A stretch of 44,943 nucleotides of DNA from contig NZ_MTAV01000007.1 of the NCBI RefSeq assembly GCF_002154695.1, positions 1 through 44,943 of the forward strand, given 5' to 3'. A program made the translations under genes and the position numbers. The DNA comes from Nostoc sp. T09. Lineage in GTDB: Bacteria > Cyanobacteriota > Cyanobacteriia > Cyanobacteriales > Nostocaceae. Shown piece after piece: positions 25,539-34,549 of this stretch; position 1 is the first letter of the stretch, and each line of letters opens with the position of its first letter. The notes below the pieces were generated by a model, which did no database searches, had not been told where the DNA came from, and saw only the letters and a list, made by a program, of their open reading frames with translations.

Positions 25539-26552
25539 GTGATTAGAGTGGCAATCAACGGTTTCGGGCGGATTGGACGTAACTTTGCACGCTGCTGGGT
25601 CGGTAGACAGAACAGCAACATCGACCTTGTCGCTATTAATGACACATCAGACCCTAGAACTAACGCTCACCTGCTGAAATATGACTCAATGCTAGGGAAG
25701 TTAAAGGATGCTGACATTACAGCGGATGATAATTCGATCATCATTAACGGTAAGACCATTAAGTGCGTATCTGATCGCAATCCAGAAAACTTGCCCTGGA
25801 AAGATTGGGGAATTGACCTAATTATCGAAGCAACAGGTGTTTTTACCAGTAAAGAAGGCGCAATGAAGCATGTGAATGCTGGAGCCAAAAAGGTTCTGAT
25901 CACTGCCCCTGGTAAAAATGAAGATGGCACCTTTGTAATGGGTGTGAATCATCATGACTATGACCACAACACCCACCACATTATCAGCAACGCCAGCTGT
26001 ACCACCAACTGCTTGGCTCCGATCGCCAAGGTGTTGAACGATAAATTCGGGATCATCAAAGGTACGATGACCACTACTCACAGCTACACAGGTGACCAGC
26101 GCTTACTAGACGCTTCTCACCGTGATGTACGCCGGGCTAGAGCAGCAGCTATTAATATTGTACCCACCTCCACTGGTGCAGCAAAGGCAGTAGCATTAGT
26201 AATCCCAGACTTGAAAGGCAAGCTCAATGGCGTTGCCTTACGTGTACCTACCCCAAACGTCTCAATGGTAGATTTCGTAGTTCAGGTTGAGAAGCGTACT
26301 ATTACGGAAGAAGTTAATCAAGCCTTAAAGGATGCGTCCGAAGGTCCACTCAAAGGATTTTTGGATTACAGTGAACTACAACTTGTATCATCCGACTATC
26401 AAGGTACTGATGCTTCTTCAATTGTTGATGCTAGCTTGACTATGGTTCTGGGTAATGACCTAGTAAAAGTCATGGCTTGGTATGACAACGAGTGGGGCTA
26501 CAGCCAACGAGTTCTAGATTTGGCAGAACTAGTAGCTGTAAAGTGGCAATAA
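25539..26552 (+). CDS. gap2: Glyceraldehyde-3-phosphate dehydrogenase, Gap2-type (NAD(P)-dependent, Calvin cycle)
   Basis: A 337-aa enzyme with NGFGRIGRN (7-15), [19 protein letters not shown] (34-51), catalytic Cys154 in SNASCTTNC and the C-terminal [11 protein letters not shown]. The [11 protein letters not shown] segment is typical of cyanobacterial/plastid Gap2, which serves photosynthetic carbon reduction, rather than glycolytic Gap1. The start is a GTG (MIRVAING). A short C-tract (CTCCCCCCC) and likely promoter lie in the 125-base gap upstream. Confidence 0.95.
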   Translation: MIRVAINGFGRIGRNFARCWVGRQNSNIDLVAINDTSDPRTNAHLLKYDSMLGKLKDADITADDNSIIINGKTIKCVSDRNPENLPWKDWGIDLIIEATGVFTSKEGAMKHVNAGAKKVLITAPGKNEDGTFVMGVNHHDYDHNTHHIISNASCTTNCLAPIAKVLNDKFGIIKGTMTTTHSYTGDQRLLDASHRDVRRARAAAINIVPTSTGAAKAVALVIPDLKGKLNGVALRVPTPNVSMVDFVVQVEKRTITEEVNQALKDASEGPLKGFLDYSELQLVSSDYQGTDASSIVDASLTMVLGNDLVKVMAWYDNEWGYSQRVLDLAELVAVKWQ

Positions 26553-26581
26553 TTGGTCAATAGTCATTGGACAAAGGACTA

Positions 26582-27646
26582 CTAGCTAAAATGTTGAAAT
26601 CCCTGATTAAGATTTAAAGTTTGGTCGGGGATTTCTTTGTTTTCATCGCGTAATAGTACTGTTGTTCCTGATGTAATCGTGCCGATAATTGCTGCACCTT
26701 GACCGAGTTGTGGCACTAAAGCTGATGCTGCATCTTTTGGTAAACACAGGACTAACTCAAAGTCTTCGCCGCCGTATAGGGTATAGTCAAGGGCTTGCTG
26801 CTGAGTTAGCCAGCCGTCAAAGGGTGCTGCTAAGGGAATTTGTCTGATTTCTAGAATAGCGCCAACCCTACTAGCACGACAGATTTGCACAATAGCATCT
26901 GCTAAACCATCGCTGCTATCCATCCCAGCAATGAGGGGCGTAGGAGAATAGGAATTTAAGATTTCCCAGAGTATGGGTAAAACATCTAATCTTGGCTGGG
27001 GATGCTGGTGTGCTGTGATTAAAGCCGCCTTTTCTGCATCATTGAGGTTTTGTCCTATTTCGGGGTGTAAGAGTAGTTCTAAGCCAGCATGGGATGCTCC
27101 ATGAACACCTGTGATGACGATCGCATCTCCCACTTGAGCAGCAGAACGACGGATAATTCGACTGGGATCAGCTTGACCAAATGCGGTAATTGACACAGTA
27201 GTTACAGGCGATCGCACAATATCACCACCAACAATTGGGGTATTGTACTTTTGCAGGCATTCTGTCATTCCCTGGTACAAACGTTCAACCCAACTGACGC
27301 TAACATCCCCTCGAAGTCCCAACCCCACAGTGATCCCCAAAGGTGAAGCACCCATTGCTGCCAAATCTGATAAATTAGCAGCAGCAGCACGCCAACCAGC
27401 ATCTTCTGGCGAGGTGGTGACATTACTAAAATGCACACCATCAACCAAGACATCTGTCGTCACTACCAAAGTTTGTCCTGGCGCAGTTACAAGCACAGCA
27501 GCATCATCCCCAATTATTTCTTGAGGACAATAGCTCTGCAATCTGGCTAATAGCCCTTGTTCACCAATATCTTTTACTTGTAAGGAAGAGAACTCACTAT
27601 TCACAATCGGTGTACTCCGACTTTCTACTGTTTTTCTACTGAGCAC
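26582..27646 (-). CDS. thiL: Thiamine-monophosphate kinase ThiL
   Basis: A 354-aa (longest reading) member of the ThiL/PurM-like ATPase family, making thiamine diphosphate from thiamine phosphate. Motifs: VKDIGEQGLL, IIGDDAAVLVT (metal-binding Asp pair), TTDVLVDGVHF, AAANLSDLAAMGA, VGGDIVRSP and MDSSDGLADAI. The ORF opens with a GTG at 27646; a second GTG at 27604 (start reading NSEFSSLQVKDI) has a GGAG about 11 bases upstream and may be the true start. It is convergent with gap2. Confidence 0.95.
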   Translation of the reverse strand: MLSRKTVESRSTPIVNSEFSSLQVKDIGEQGLLARLQSYCPQEIIGDDAAVLVTAPGQTLVVTTDVLVDGVHFSNVTTSPEDAGWRAAAANLSDLAAMGASPLGITVGLGLRGDVSVSWVERLYQGMTECLQKYNTPIVGGDIVRSPVTTVSITAFGQADPSRIIRRSAAQVGDAIVITGVHGASHAGLELLLHPEIGQNLNDAEKAALITAHQHPQPRLDVLPILWEILNSYSPTPLIAGMDSSDGLADAIVQICRASRVGAILEIRQIPLAAPFDGWLTQQQALDYTLYGGEDFELVLCLPKDAASALVPQLGQGAAIIGTITSGTTVLLRDENKEIPDQTLNLNQGFQHFS

Positions 27647-27689
27647 TACTTATGGTTAGGATAAAAGTAACGTTCAGGAGTTCGTTGAG

Positions 27690-28446
27690 ATGGTCACTAC
27701 ACCAGTAACCAGTATCACTTTTGAAGAGTACTTAACCTATGATGATGGTACAGGTTTTCATTATGAACTGGTGGATGGCAGATTAGAATTAAGCGGTTGA
27801 GTTTCCCTTGACTGTGCTTTCGAGAAAGTGAGTGAGAATTGGCACAAATAAATCTAAGTTGACTGATTTACAGCAAATTTCAAGTTAGTGAAGTACCGAT
27901 CCTAAGCCTCAAACCCAAGCATAAAGACTGTTTTACTTCTGAATTCTGAATTACGCCTGATGTGAATCAGAAAGGTCTTTTACCCCATAAGGGTTTCTAA
28001 ATTAGCCCAAAATCATATTTTTGTGCCTATCTACGAAATTACAAGGGTTTCAAGACTTTATTCACATTAAACGTGAATTCTAACTCCTGAATTCTGCTGT
28101 ATCTTTGGTGACGGTGGAACAAGCAAAAGAATTGATGAATGTGTCAGTAGTATTTCAGTCACCACCATTGTTGATTGTAGAGGTGGTCAATCCAGATTCG
28201 GTGAAACGGGATTATCGCTATAAGCGGTCTGAATATGCGGCGTTGGAAGTTCCAGAATATTGGATAGTAGACCCTTTAGCAGAGAAAATTACAGTGTTAT
28301 TACTGGAAGAGGGACTCTACGAAGAAACAGTTTTCACTGGCAACCAGCAGATTGTATCGCAGACTTTTCCCGAATTAGCGATACCTGCGGCGGCACACTT
28401 CGTGAACGCAGTTGATTTGGTATTGAGTTCTGGAAATCTTAGTTAG
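27690..28446 (+). pseudogene. Broken Uma2-family (DUF820) nuclease gene
   Basis: The first piece, 27690-27800, encodes 36 residues starting MVTTPVTSITFEEYL and ending ELVDGRLELSG before a TGA; this is a normal Uma2 N-terminus with an AGGAG ribosome-binding site. The second piece, 28105-28446, encodes the C-terminal half: VTVEQAKELMN, PPLLIVEVVNPDSV (catalytic-site strand) and RSEYAALEVPEYWIVDP. Between them about 300 bases of non-coding sequence replace roughly 60 expected residues, including part of the active site. It is therefore an inactivated gene, apparently by insertion and deletion. It is divergent from thiL. Confidence 0.8.
27958..28069. repeat. Possible miniature inverted-repeat element inside the broken Uma2 gene
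   Basis: TGATGTGAAT (27958-27967) and ATTCACATTA (28060-28069) are inverse with one mismatch, and similarity continues inward (AAAGGTCTTTTACCC against AAGTCTTGAAACCC on the other strand). CTGAATTCTG occurs directly at 27939-27948 and 28087-28096, outside the arms. The arrangement suggests a small non-autonomous element, but no transposase or clean target duplication proves it. Confidence 0.4.
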
Positions 28447-28462
28447 AGCAATCATGGTTTTC

Positions 28463-28509
28463 GTAGTAAGCGCAAAAGCACTGAGAATTAGCACTTAAGT
28501 GCTTACTAC
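28463..28509. terminator. Hairpin between the convergent Uma2 remnant and cyclophilin gene
   Basis: GTAGTAAGC (28463-28471) pairs with GCTTACTAC (28501-28509), enclosing AGCACTTAAGTGCT, itself a perfect palindrome. It lies 16 bases after the Uma2 remnant and 11 before the end of the convergent gene. Confidence 0.6.
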
Positions 28510-28519
28510 AAATTTTATT

Positions 28520-29647
28520 TTATGCTGTTTGTGGCTGAACCAAATTTTCTAAACCCTGAACGACAGTAGCCGACTCAATTTTGTCTCCTGCCTTGAGTTG
28601 ATCCAAAACTTCTTTGCCCTCGGTAAGATAGCCAAAAACGGCGTAGCGACCATCTAATAGGTTGCGTCCGGCTGGGGTGAGTTCTGGTTCAAACAGAAAG
28701 AAGAAAAATTGTGAGGAAGCACCATTTACTTGACTTTCAGGACGGGCCATGACCACAGCACCAAAGGAAGAGAAAGGTAGAACTGGCATATCTATGTAAC
28801 GTCCAGCCTCTTCCAGAGTGATACCGTAAGTGGGGGCTTTATCGCCTTGAACTAGGACTTCTAAGGGAATAGCACGGTATTTCCCGGTTTTGGGATCAAT
28901 AAAACCGACATCTTTACCTGGTGGATCTCCAGTTTGTAAGAAATAAGATTCTTCTGAACGGGTAAATTCTAAGCCGTTATAAAAACCACGTTGTACCAAA
29001 TCAACAAAGTTACCAGCGGTGACAGGGGCGCTATAACCATCCACGACAACGGTAAGATTACCTTTGTTGGTTTTAATGTCCACAGTAGCCCGACCTTTAA
29101 GTTGAGGTAGGTTACTGTACTCCTTAGGCACTTCAAAAGGAAATTGCTTAACCATTGACTCTTCTATAAGAGTCACGAGATTTAGGAGTTTATCGCGTTC
29201 TTCTTGGATTTTTTCTTTATCTTTGACTTTGACCAATTCTTGCAATTGATTAACGCCAGATTGCAATTCATCAATCCAAGCTTTGGCTTGGGGTTGGCGT
29301 TCTTCGGGAACGCTTGCTAGGATTTTGGAGGATTGATCGAGAGATCGGGATGCCTTGCTCAGATCTTTGGATATAGCTCCCCATCGCCGATTTGCCCGCA
29401 GTTGGTTGGAGATATCTTCTAAACTGGCTTGCAGTTGCCGCACAGGTTCATTGTCTATCGGGAGTGCATACCGCAACAGAGATCTGCCGTCAGTAATTGC
29501 ATTCCCAGCTGGTAGGGCGGCGCTACTGGAGGGAGTCCACCCAGCTGTACTTATGCCTAAAAATATTGTTACCAGCAGTATTGCCATGAGGCTGTTCTTC
29601 AGCCAGGATTTTAATAAGTTAAACATGGTATGGCTTAAATGCAGCAT
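28520..29647 (-). CDS. Cyclophilin-type peptidyl-prolyl isomerase, lumenal TLP40/CYP38-like
   Basis: About 375 aa. An N-terminal signal segment (SLMAILLVTIFLGISTAGW) should send it to the thylakoid lumen or periplasm. A helical region follows (about 55-165; ANRRWGAISKDLSKASRSLD), then a cyclophilin domain (about 190-370; APVTAGNFVDLVQRGFYNGL, SSFGAVVMARPE, ASSQFFFFLFEP, RYAVFGYLTEG). Helical bundle plus cyclophilin is the layout of plant TLP40/CYP38, which assists photosystem II assembly. The canonical FHR catalytic Arg position reads FTR. Start ATG at 29647, or 29626 (MFNLLKSW). Confidence 0.9.
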   Translation of the reverse strand: MLHLSHTMFNLLKSWLKNSLMAILLVTIFLGISTAGWTPSSSAALPAGNAITDGRSLLRYALPIDNEPVRQLQASLEDISNQLRANRRWGAISKDLSKASRSLDQSSKILASVPEERQPQAKAWIDELQSGVNQLQELVKVKDKEKIQEERDKLLNLVTLIEESMVKQFPFEVPKEYSNLPQLKGRATVDIKTNKGNLTVVVDGYSAPVTAGNFVDLVQRGFYNGLEFTRSEESYFLQTGDPPGKDVGFIDPKTGKYRAIPLEVLVQGDKAPTYGITLEEAGRYIDMPVLPFSSFGAVVMARPESQVNGASSQFFFFLFEPELTPAGRNLLDGRYAVFGYLTEGKEVLDQLKAGDKIESATVVQGLENLVQPQTA

Positions 29648-29727
29648 CAAATTGTTGACTGGACGTAACCCATCACTTATCTTCCCACAGTAAGAGTGCC
29701 CAGTTCTGAGTCCACAGTCAAAAGTCC

Positions 29728-29824
29728 ATTGTCAACTGTCATTTGTCCTTTGCCCTTTACTATTTGTTCCATGACTAATGACTAATGACTCATGACCAAT
29801 GACTAATAACTAATAACCAATGAC
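29728..29824. repeat. Heptameric short tandem repeats upstream of efp
   Basis: A run of GTCATTTGTCCTTTG units followed by many ATGACTA units (ATGACTAATGACTAATGACT). The two halves are partly complementary and could fold. It fills the space between the divergent cyclophilin and efp genes. Confidence 0.8.
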
Positions 29825-29877
29825 GACCCTTGAGGGGTACAATAAATGCCGATTGTCTTCCAAAACTTGAAAGTTTC

Positions 29878-30435
29878 ATGATCTCCAGTAACGACTTTCG
29901 ACCCGGTGTCTCAATTGTTTTAGATGGGTCTGTATGGCGAGTGATAGACTTCCTCCACGTTAAGCCAGGTAAAGGCTCGGCGTTTGTGCGGACAACATTG
30001 AAAAATGTCCAGAGTGGAAAGGTTCTGGAAAGAACTTTCCGCGCTGGGGAAACAGTACCGCAAGCGACTCTAGAAAAAATCACGATGCAGCATACCTATA
30101 AAGAAGGTGATGAATTCGTGTTTATGGATATGGAAAGCTACGAAGAAGGCAGATTGAGCGCAACGCAAATTGGCGATCGCGTAAAATACCTCAAAGAAGG
30201 CATGGAAGTTAACGTCATCCGTTGGGGCGAGCAAGTGCTAGAAGTGGAATTGCCTAACTCTGTGGTTTTAGAAATCGTGCAAACAGATCCAGGTGTTAAA
30301 GGAGACACAGCCACAGGTGGTACTAAACCAGCAATTCTAGAAACTGGTGCAACTATCATGGTTCCCTTGTTTATTGCTCAAGGAGAACGCATCAAAATTG
30401 ATACCCGTGACGATAAATATTTAGGCAGGGAATAA
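29878..30435 (+). CDS. efp: Translation elongation factor P
   Basis: A 185-aa factor that relieves ribosome stalling at proline runs. It starts [17 protein letters not shown]; the ATG at 29878 is chosen because the upstream extension is unlike the family. Lys32 in [10 protein letters not shown] is at the tip of domain I, the position modified in other bacteria. The C-terminal [21 protein letters not shown] is diagnostic. It is followed after a 106-base gap by accB on the same strand, a pairing common in cyanobacteria. Confidence 0.97.
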   Translation: MISSNDFRPGVSIVLDGSVWRVIDFLHVKPGKGSAFVRTTLKNVQSGKVLERTFRAGETVPQATLEKITMQHTYKEGDEFVFMDMESYEEGRLSATQIGDRVKYLKEGMEVNVIRWGEQVLEVELPNSVVLEIVQTDPGVKGDTATGGTKPAILETGATIMVPLFIAQGERIKIDTRDDKYLGRE

Positions 30436-30467
30436 TTATCATCTCATTTGAGAGCAATCCCGATTTC

Positions 30468-30485
30468 AATCCCTTTTTAGGGATT
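30468..30485 (+). terminator. Small hairpin between efp and accB
   Basis: AATCCCT pairs with AGGGATT around TTTT, flanked by further AATCCC and AAATCCCTGCC. With no following T run it is a weak terminator or attenuator at best. Confidence 0.4.
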
Positions 30486-30541
30486 AAATCCCTGCCACAC
30501 TTAACATTATTCTTTACGTACAGGTCGAGGTAATAAAAACT

Positions 30542-31099
30542 GTGCCATTGGACTTTAATGAAATTCGCCAACTGCTAGCAACTATTGCACAAACAGATAT
30601 TGCTGAAGTCACGCTCAAAAGCAACGACTTTGAGCTAACGGTACGTAAAGCTGTTAGTTTCAGCAATCATATTGTGTCAGTAGGTCAAGCAGCATCAGGC
30701 GGTGTGGTTGGTGTAGGATTAACATCGTCGGTTGCGCCTGTTGCACACCAGACAGTATCAACTGCGGTAGGAGAAACAGGGACAAGTCGTGTCCTAGATA
30801 ATGCTACCACTGCCTCTAGCGTGCAGTTATCAGGATCTTCCTCAGCGATTGACAAAAGATTAGTAGAAGTGCCTTCCCCAATGGTAGGAACGTTTTATCG
30901 TGCTCCCGCACCAAATGAGTCACCATTTGTGGAAGTTGGCGATCGCATCCGCAGTGGTCAAACAGTCTGTATCATTGAAGCGATGAAGCTGATGAACGAA
31001 ATTGAAGCGGAAGTATCCGGACAGGTGATGGAAATTTTGGTGCAAAATGGCGAACCTGTAGAATATGGTCAGCCTTTAATGCGAATTAACCCTGATTAA
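30542..31099 (+). CDS. accB: Acetyl-CoA carboxylase biotin carboxyl carrier protein AccB
   Basis: A 185-aa carrier that holds biotin in the first step of fatty-acid synthesis. The N-terminal domain begins MPLDFNEIRQLLATIAQTD. A flexible Val/Ser/Thr-rich linker (about 45-105) leads to the biotinyl domain with VPSPMVGTFYRAPAP and the biotin-attachment Lys in IEAMKLMNEIEAE. The start is a GTG. It lies downstream of efp and upstream of the ArsR-family regulator. Confidence 0.97.
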   Translation: MPLDFNEIRQLLATIAQTDIAEVTLKSNDFELTVRKAVSFSNHIVSVGQAASGGVVGVGLTSSVAPVAHQTVSTAVGETGTSRVLDNATTASSVQLSGSSSAIDKRLVEVPSPMVGTFYRAPAPNESPFVEVGDRIRSGQTVCIIEAMKLMNEIEAEVSGQVMEILVQNGEPVEYGQPLMRINPD

Positions 31100-31160
31100 G
31101 TATTAATCTATATATGACATGAGTCGTTTTTAAAGTTGTCAGTACCGCGGGTCAATCCTG

Positions 31161-31508
31161 ATGAAACAAGTGTTGCCTGTACCACCAGAAGTGGTGCAAC
31201 AAGTAGCTGAATACTTCAGTCTGTTAAGTGAACCTATGCGCCTTCGGCTGTTGCACTTACTACGAGATGAAGAAAAATGCGTACAAGAATTGGTAGAGGC
31301 AACACAGACTTCGCAGGCAAACGTCTCAAAACACCTGAAGGTAATGTGGCAAGCAGGTATTCTTAGCCGCCGCAGTGAAGGAACTTGCGCCTACTACCGG
31401 GTGGAAGATGAAATGATTTTTGAGTTGTGCAATCGGGTTTGCGATCGCCTCGCTACCAGGTTAGAACAGCAAGCCCATAACTTTCGGGTGTTGAATAGCA
31501 AACTATAG
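31161..31508 (+). CDS. ArsR/SmtB-family transcriptional regulator
   Basis: A 115-aa winged-helix repressor: SLLSEPMRLRLLHLLRDEEKCV, then the recognition helix TSQANVSKHLKVMWQAGI and the wing RRSEGTCAYYRV. Cys residues sit in EKCVQEL (helix 3 region), GTCAYY and ELCNRVCDR. The classic ELCVCDL metal site is not intact, so a redox or other-metal signal is possible. It is 61 bases after accB on the same strand. Targets are unknown. Confidence 0.9.
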   Translation: MKQVLPVPPEVVQQVAEYFSLLSEPMRLRLLHLLRDEEKCVQELVEATQTSQANVSKHLKVMWQAGILSRRSEGTCAYYRVEDEMIFELCNRVCDRLATRLEQQAHNFRVLNSKL

Positions 31509-31510
31509 GT

Positions 31511-31577
31511 TGGTCATTTGTCATTTGTCATTTGTCCTTTGTTATCTGTTGTATAACTAATGACTAATGACTAATGA
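31511..31577. repeat. Paired short tandem repeats able to form a hairpin between convergent genes
   Basis: Three GTCATTT units near 31514-31537 and three ATGACTA units near 31560-31577 are largely complementary. They sit exactly between the stops of the convergent ArsR and GerMN genes, so they may serve as a terminator made from mobile repeats. Confidence 0.7.
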
Positions 31578-32189
31578 CTAAAGTGGATAATCTTTCTTAA
31601 AGTTTTCACGCGTTAGTGGCTGTTCTAACTCTACGCCTTCGCCACCTAAAACATCCAATTGCTTGCCATTGACATCAATGTACACCTTGGCATTTGGATT
31701 TAAAGTTGTAGCAGTGTAAACAACTTGCCCGACACGACCCATCATGGAACTGCTACCACCCCCACTGGTAAAATCTTCAGATAAATTAATGTGGATCTCA
31801 TCATTGTTGGCTTTTAGACCCAACAATTTAGTGCCTTTGGGAATGGTAGTAGATTCGGCACCTTCGGTTGGTCCTGCTAATAAATTTTGGAAAGCCTTTT
31901 CTAAAACTTGGTTAGGTTGACTAGCAGCTATTTTGACTGGTTGGGGAGCCAGTGCCAAATTTTTGCCATTGTCTTTCAGCCAATAGATGTTAGCAGTTTG
32001 CTCTTGACCTGGCTGTGCTGTTGAGGATTTTCCTGGCTGGGTTAATGTTCTTGAGGGATCTGTTGGTGTCGGCGGATTGCTGGAGTGTAAAGTAAGCCAA
32101 GCCACGCCACCACTGACCGCTACCACCGCTGCTGAGACAGCTGCAATTACACCTGAAGAATTTCGATTAGATCCTTGTTGGTCATTCAT
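31578..32189 (-). CDS. GerMN-domain lipid/cell-envelope protein (203 aa)
   Basis: The N-terminus has a short polar stretch, then one hydrophobic helix (SGVIAAVSAAVVAVSGGVAWL, written here in part) and a Pro/Thr/Gln-rich linker. The C-terminal GerMN domain has ANIYWLKDNGKNLAL, LEKAFQNLLAGPTEGAE, IPKGTKLLGLKANNDEIHI and VYTATTLNPNAKVYIDVNG. GerMN was named in spore germination but occurs widely in cyanobacterial envelope proteins of unknown role. The ATG at 32189 (MNDQQGSN) is preferred to a TTG six bases upstream. Confidence 0.85.
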   Translation of the reverse strand: MNDQQGSNRNSSGVIAAVSAAVVAVSGGVAWLTLHSSNPPTPTDPSRTLTQPGKSSTAQPGQEQTANIYWLKDNGKNLALAPQPVKIAASQPNQVLEKAFQNLLAGPTEGAESTTIPKGTKLLGLKANNDEIHINLSEDFTSGGGSSSMMGRVGQVVYTATTLNPNAKVYIDVNGKQLDVLGGEGVELEQPLTRENFKKDYPL

Positions 32190-32555
32190 ATTCAAAACCT
32201 GGTTGACTGAGGGCTGAGATGGTCGTTGTGGGAAGAGCAGCCTGATTAAGGACGATACTTATAAATGGAGAGTTTCCAAACACTTAGAGTATGGCTATTT
32301 TTAACTACAATGCCGCCATATCTCTTTCCGCAGGGACTACTTCTAATTTTAGATTCGTACTTCTAGTCCGTCACCTGTCCAATTATGTAAATCTCATCGT
32401 TTATTGAGATAATTTACAATTCGACGCAGGGTGGCTATTGAACAGAATACTAATAAATTAACGATTAAGGTAGACGCACCAAATTGAGATATACAGGGAC
32501 GAAAGAAAGATTTTGTAAAAAATTTTATCTGCGCCCCTTGCGTTGAATTATTAAC
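32190..32555. other. Intergenic region between proS and the GerMN gene
   Basis: About 365 bases on the same-strand side of two minus genes. I see no ORF, RNA gene or strong hairpin; it presumably carries the GerMN promoter and proS 3' end. Confidence 0.5.
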
Positions 32556-34358
32556 TTATATCGCTGCTGTAATCCACTGTTTGATTGTACTTGTCACTTC
32601 ATTAATGTCAATTTCTTGAGATTGACGAGTTGCTCTTTCTACAACTTCTACCTTGCCATTAGCGATCGCTCTACCAGTGACTATTCTGTAGGGTATACCA
32701 ATCAAATCAGCGTCTTTGAATTTTACTCCTGCCCGTTCATCGCGGTCATCAAGTAAAGTTTCAATTCCGGCTTGATTCAGTTCACTGTAGAGTTTTTCGG
32801 CGATTTGTACTTGTTGGGCATCTTTAATGTTAGGAATTGTGACAATTGCATGATAAGGTGCGATCGCTACTGGCCAAATGATCCCATCTTTATCGTAGGA
32901 TTGCTCTACAGCAGCTTGCGCCAGCCGCGACACGCCCACGCCATAACAACCCATGAATAGAGGTTTTTCTTCCCCTTGTTCATTGGTATAATTTGCGCCC
33001 ATCGCCACAGAATACTTTGTCCCTAATTGGAATATGTGACCAGCTTCTATCCCACGGGCGCTTTGTAAGGTTTGTTCTGGATTGTGGATAGCGCGATCGC
33101 TTGGTCTAGCTTTGCGAATATCTACTACTAATTGAGGCAATTTAAATTGCTCGCCCCAATTAGCGCCAACTACGTGATAACCAGTTTCGTTTGCACCTGT
33201 GACAAAGTTCTTTAAATCAACGGCTGTTTTATCTACAAGTCGCAAAAACTTGGGATGTACCTGTTTATTGCCCTTAATATAGTCATCTGCGATATCGGGT
33301 GCAATGTAACCTAAAGGTAGAGATTTTGCTGCCCATGTAGCTTGTGTTTCAGCGTTGGGTACAGTCAAGGCAATAATCGTTTTAGCACCGTAATTAGCAG
33401 CTAGCTTGGTCAATTCGTTTTGTAACTTGACTTCGTTAACTTCCTGATCGCCTCGGATGCTGACCAAAACTAAAACCGTTACGCCATTGTCATAAACTGT
33501 CTGGTAAAGAACATTCTTCACCACTTGGGTAGGAGAACATTTGAGGAATTTACAGACTGTTTCAATGGTGTCTGTTCCTGGTGTATCGCGTTTCTCATAG
33601 GTTGTAAACTGGGAGGTTACAGCATCAGCTGGTAAAGAAATAGCTTTTTCTACATTGGCGGCGTATTTCCCATCTTCTGTGTAGAGAACTTCATCTTCTC
33701 CGGCTTCCGCCAGTATCATGAATTCTGTCGAACCAGAACCGCCAATAGCACCAGAGTCAGCTTCAACTGCACGGAAAGCCAAGCCAGCACGCCGCAGCAT
33801 ATTGCTGTAAGCCTTGTACATATCTTGGTAAGTGGCTTTGAGGCTTTCTTCATCAGTATGGAAGGAGTAGCCATCCTTCATGATAAATTCCCGCCCACGC
33901 ATCAAACCAAAGCGGGGACGAATTTCATCACGGAATTTTGTTTGAATTTGGTAGAGATGCAGTGGTAGCTGACGGTAAGAGCGAATCATATCACGCGCGA
34001 TCGTGGTGATGACTTCCTCATGAGTCGGGCCTAACCCTAATTGTTGCTCTCGACGGTCGATGAGGGAAAACATAATACCCTCAGCTTTCGTGTAAGTATC
34101 CCAGCGTCCTGATTCTTTCCATAACTCAGCAGGTTGTAATTGCGGTAACAAACATTCTTGCGCGCCTGTGGCGTTCATTTCTTCGCGAACAATCTGGGAA
34201 ACTTTTTGCAATACCCGCCACATCAGTGGCAAATAAGCATAAACACCACTACCGATGCGACGAATATAACCTGCACGCAGTAATAATTTATGACTGGGAA
34301 TCTCCGCATCAGTTGGATCATCCCTCAGTGTAACGAATAACATTTGTGACAGTCGCAT
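32556..34358 (-). CDS. proS: Prolyl-tRNA synthetase ProS (bacterial type)
   Basis: A 600-aa class II synthetase charging tRNA-Pro. Motif 1 region [16 protein letters not shown]; motif 2 [21 protein letters not shown] (part); motif 3 [17 protein letters not shown]. An inserted YbaK-like editing domain (about 230-390; [16 protein letters not shown]) removes mischarged Ala. The C-terminal anticodon-binding domain ends the protein (about 480-595; [20 protein letters not shown]). Start ATG, full length. Confidence 0.98.
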   Translation of the reverse strand: MRLSQMLFVTLRDDPTDAEIPSHKLLLRAGYIRRIGSGVYAYLPLMWRVLQKVSQIVREEMNATGAQECLLPQLQPAELWKESGRWDTYTKAEGIMFSLIDRREQQLGLGPTHEEVITTIARDMIRSYRQLPLHLYQIQTKFRDEIRPRFGLMRGREFIMKDGYSFHTDEESLKATYQDMYKAYSNMLRRAGLAFRAVEADSGAIGGSGSTEFMILAEAGEDEVLYTEDGKYAANVEKAISLPADAVTSQFTTYEKRDTPGTDTIETVCKFLKCSPTQVVKNVLYQTVYDNGVTVLVLVSIRGDQEVNEVKLQNELTKLAANYGAKTIIALTVPNAETQATWAAKSLPLGYIAPDIADDYIKGNKQVHPKFLRLVDKTAVDLKNFVTGANETGYHVVGANWGEQFKLPQLVVDIRKARPSDRAIHNPEQTLQSARGIEAGHIFQLGTKYSVAMGANYTNEQGEEKPLFMGCYGVGVSRLAQAAVEQSYDKDGIIWPVAIAPYHAIVTIPNIKDAQQVQIAEKLYSELNQAGIETLLDDRDERAGVKFKDADLIGIPYRIVTGRAIANGKVEVVERATRQSQEIDINEVTSTIKQWITAAI

Positions 34359-34549
34359 CGTTTATTCCCTTTCCCGAATTACTAATGAATTATGAATGAT
34401 GAAGTATGAATTATGAAGTATAAAGTGTTATTCATTTGAATTTTTTACTGCGCTTTGCGTATCATTTGTTATTTCTCTGCGTTCCCACATACCCCTTCTG
34501 CCTCTTGCCCTCTGCCTTCTTGATCGCAATTTCTTAGGAGAAAACTACC

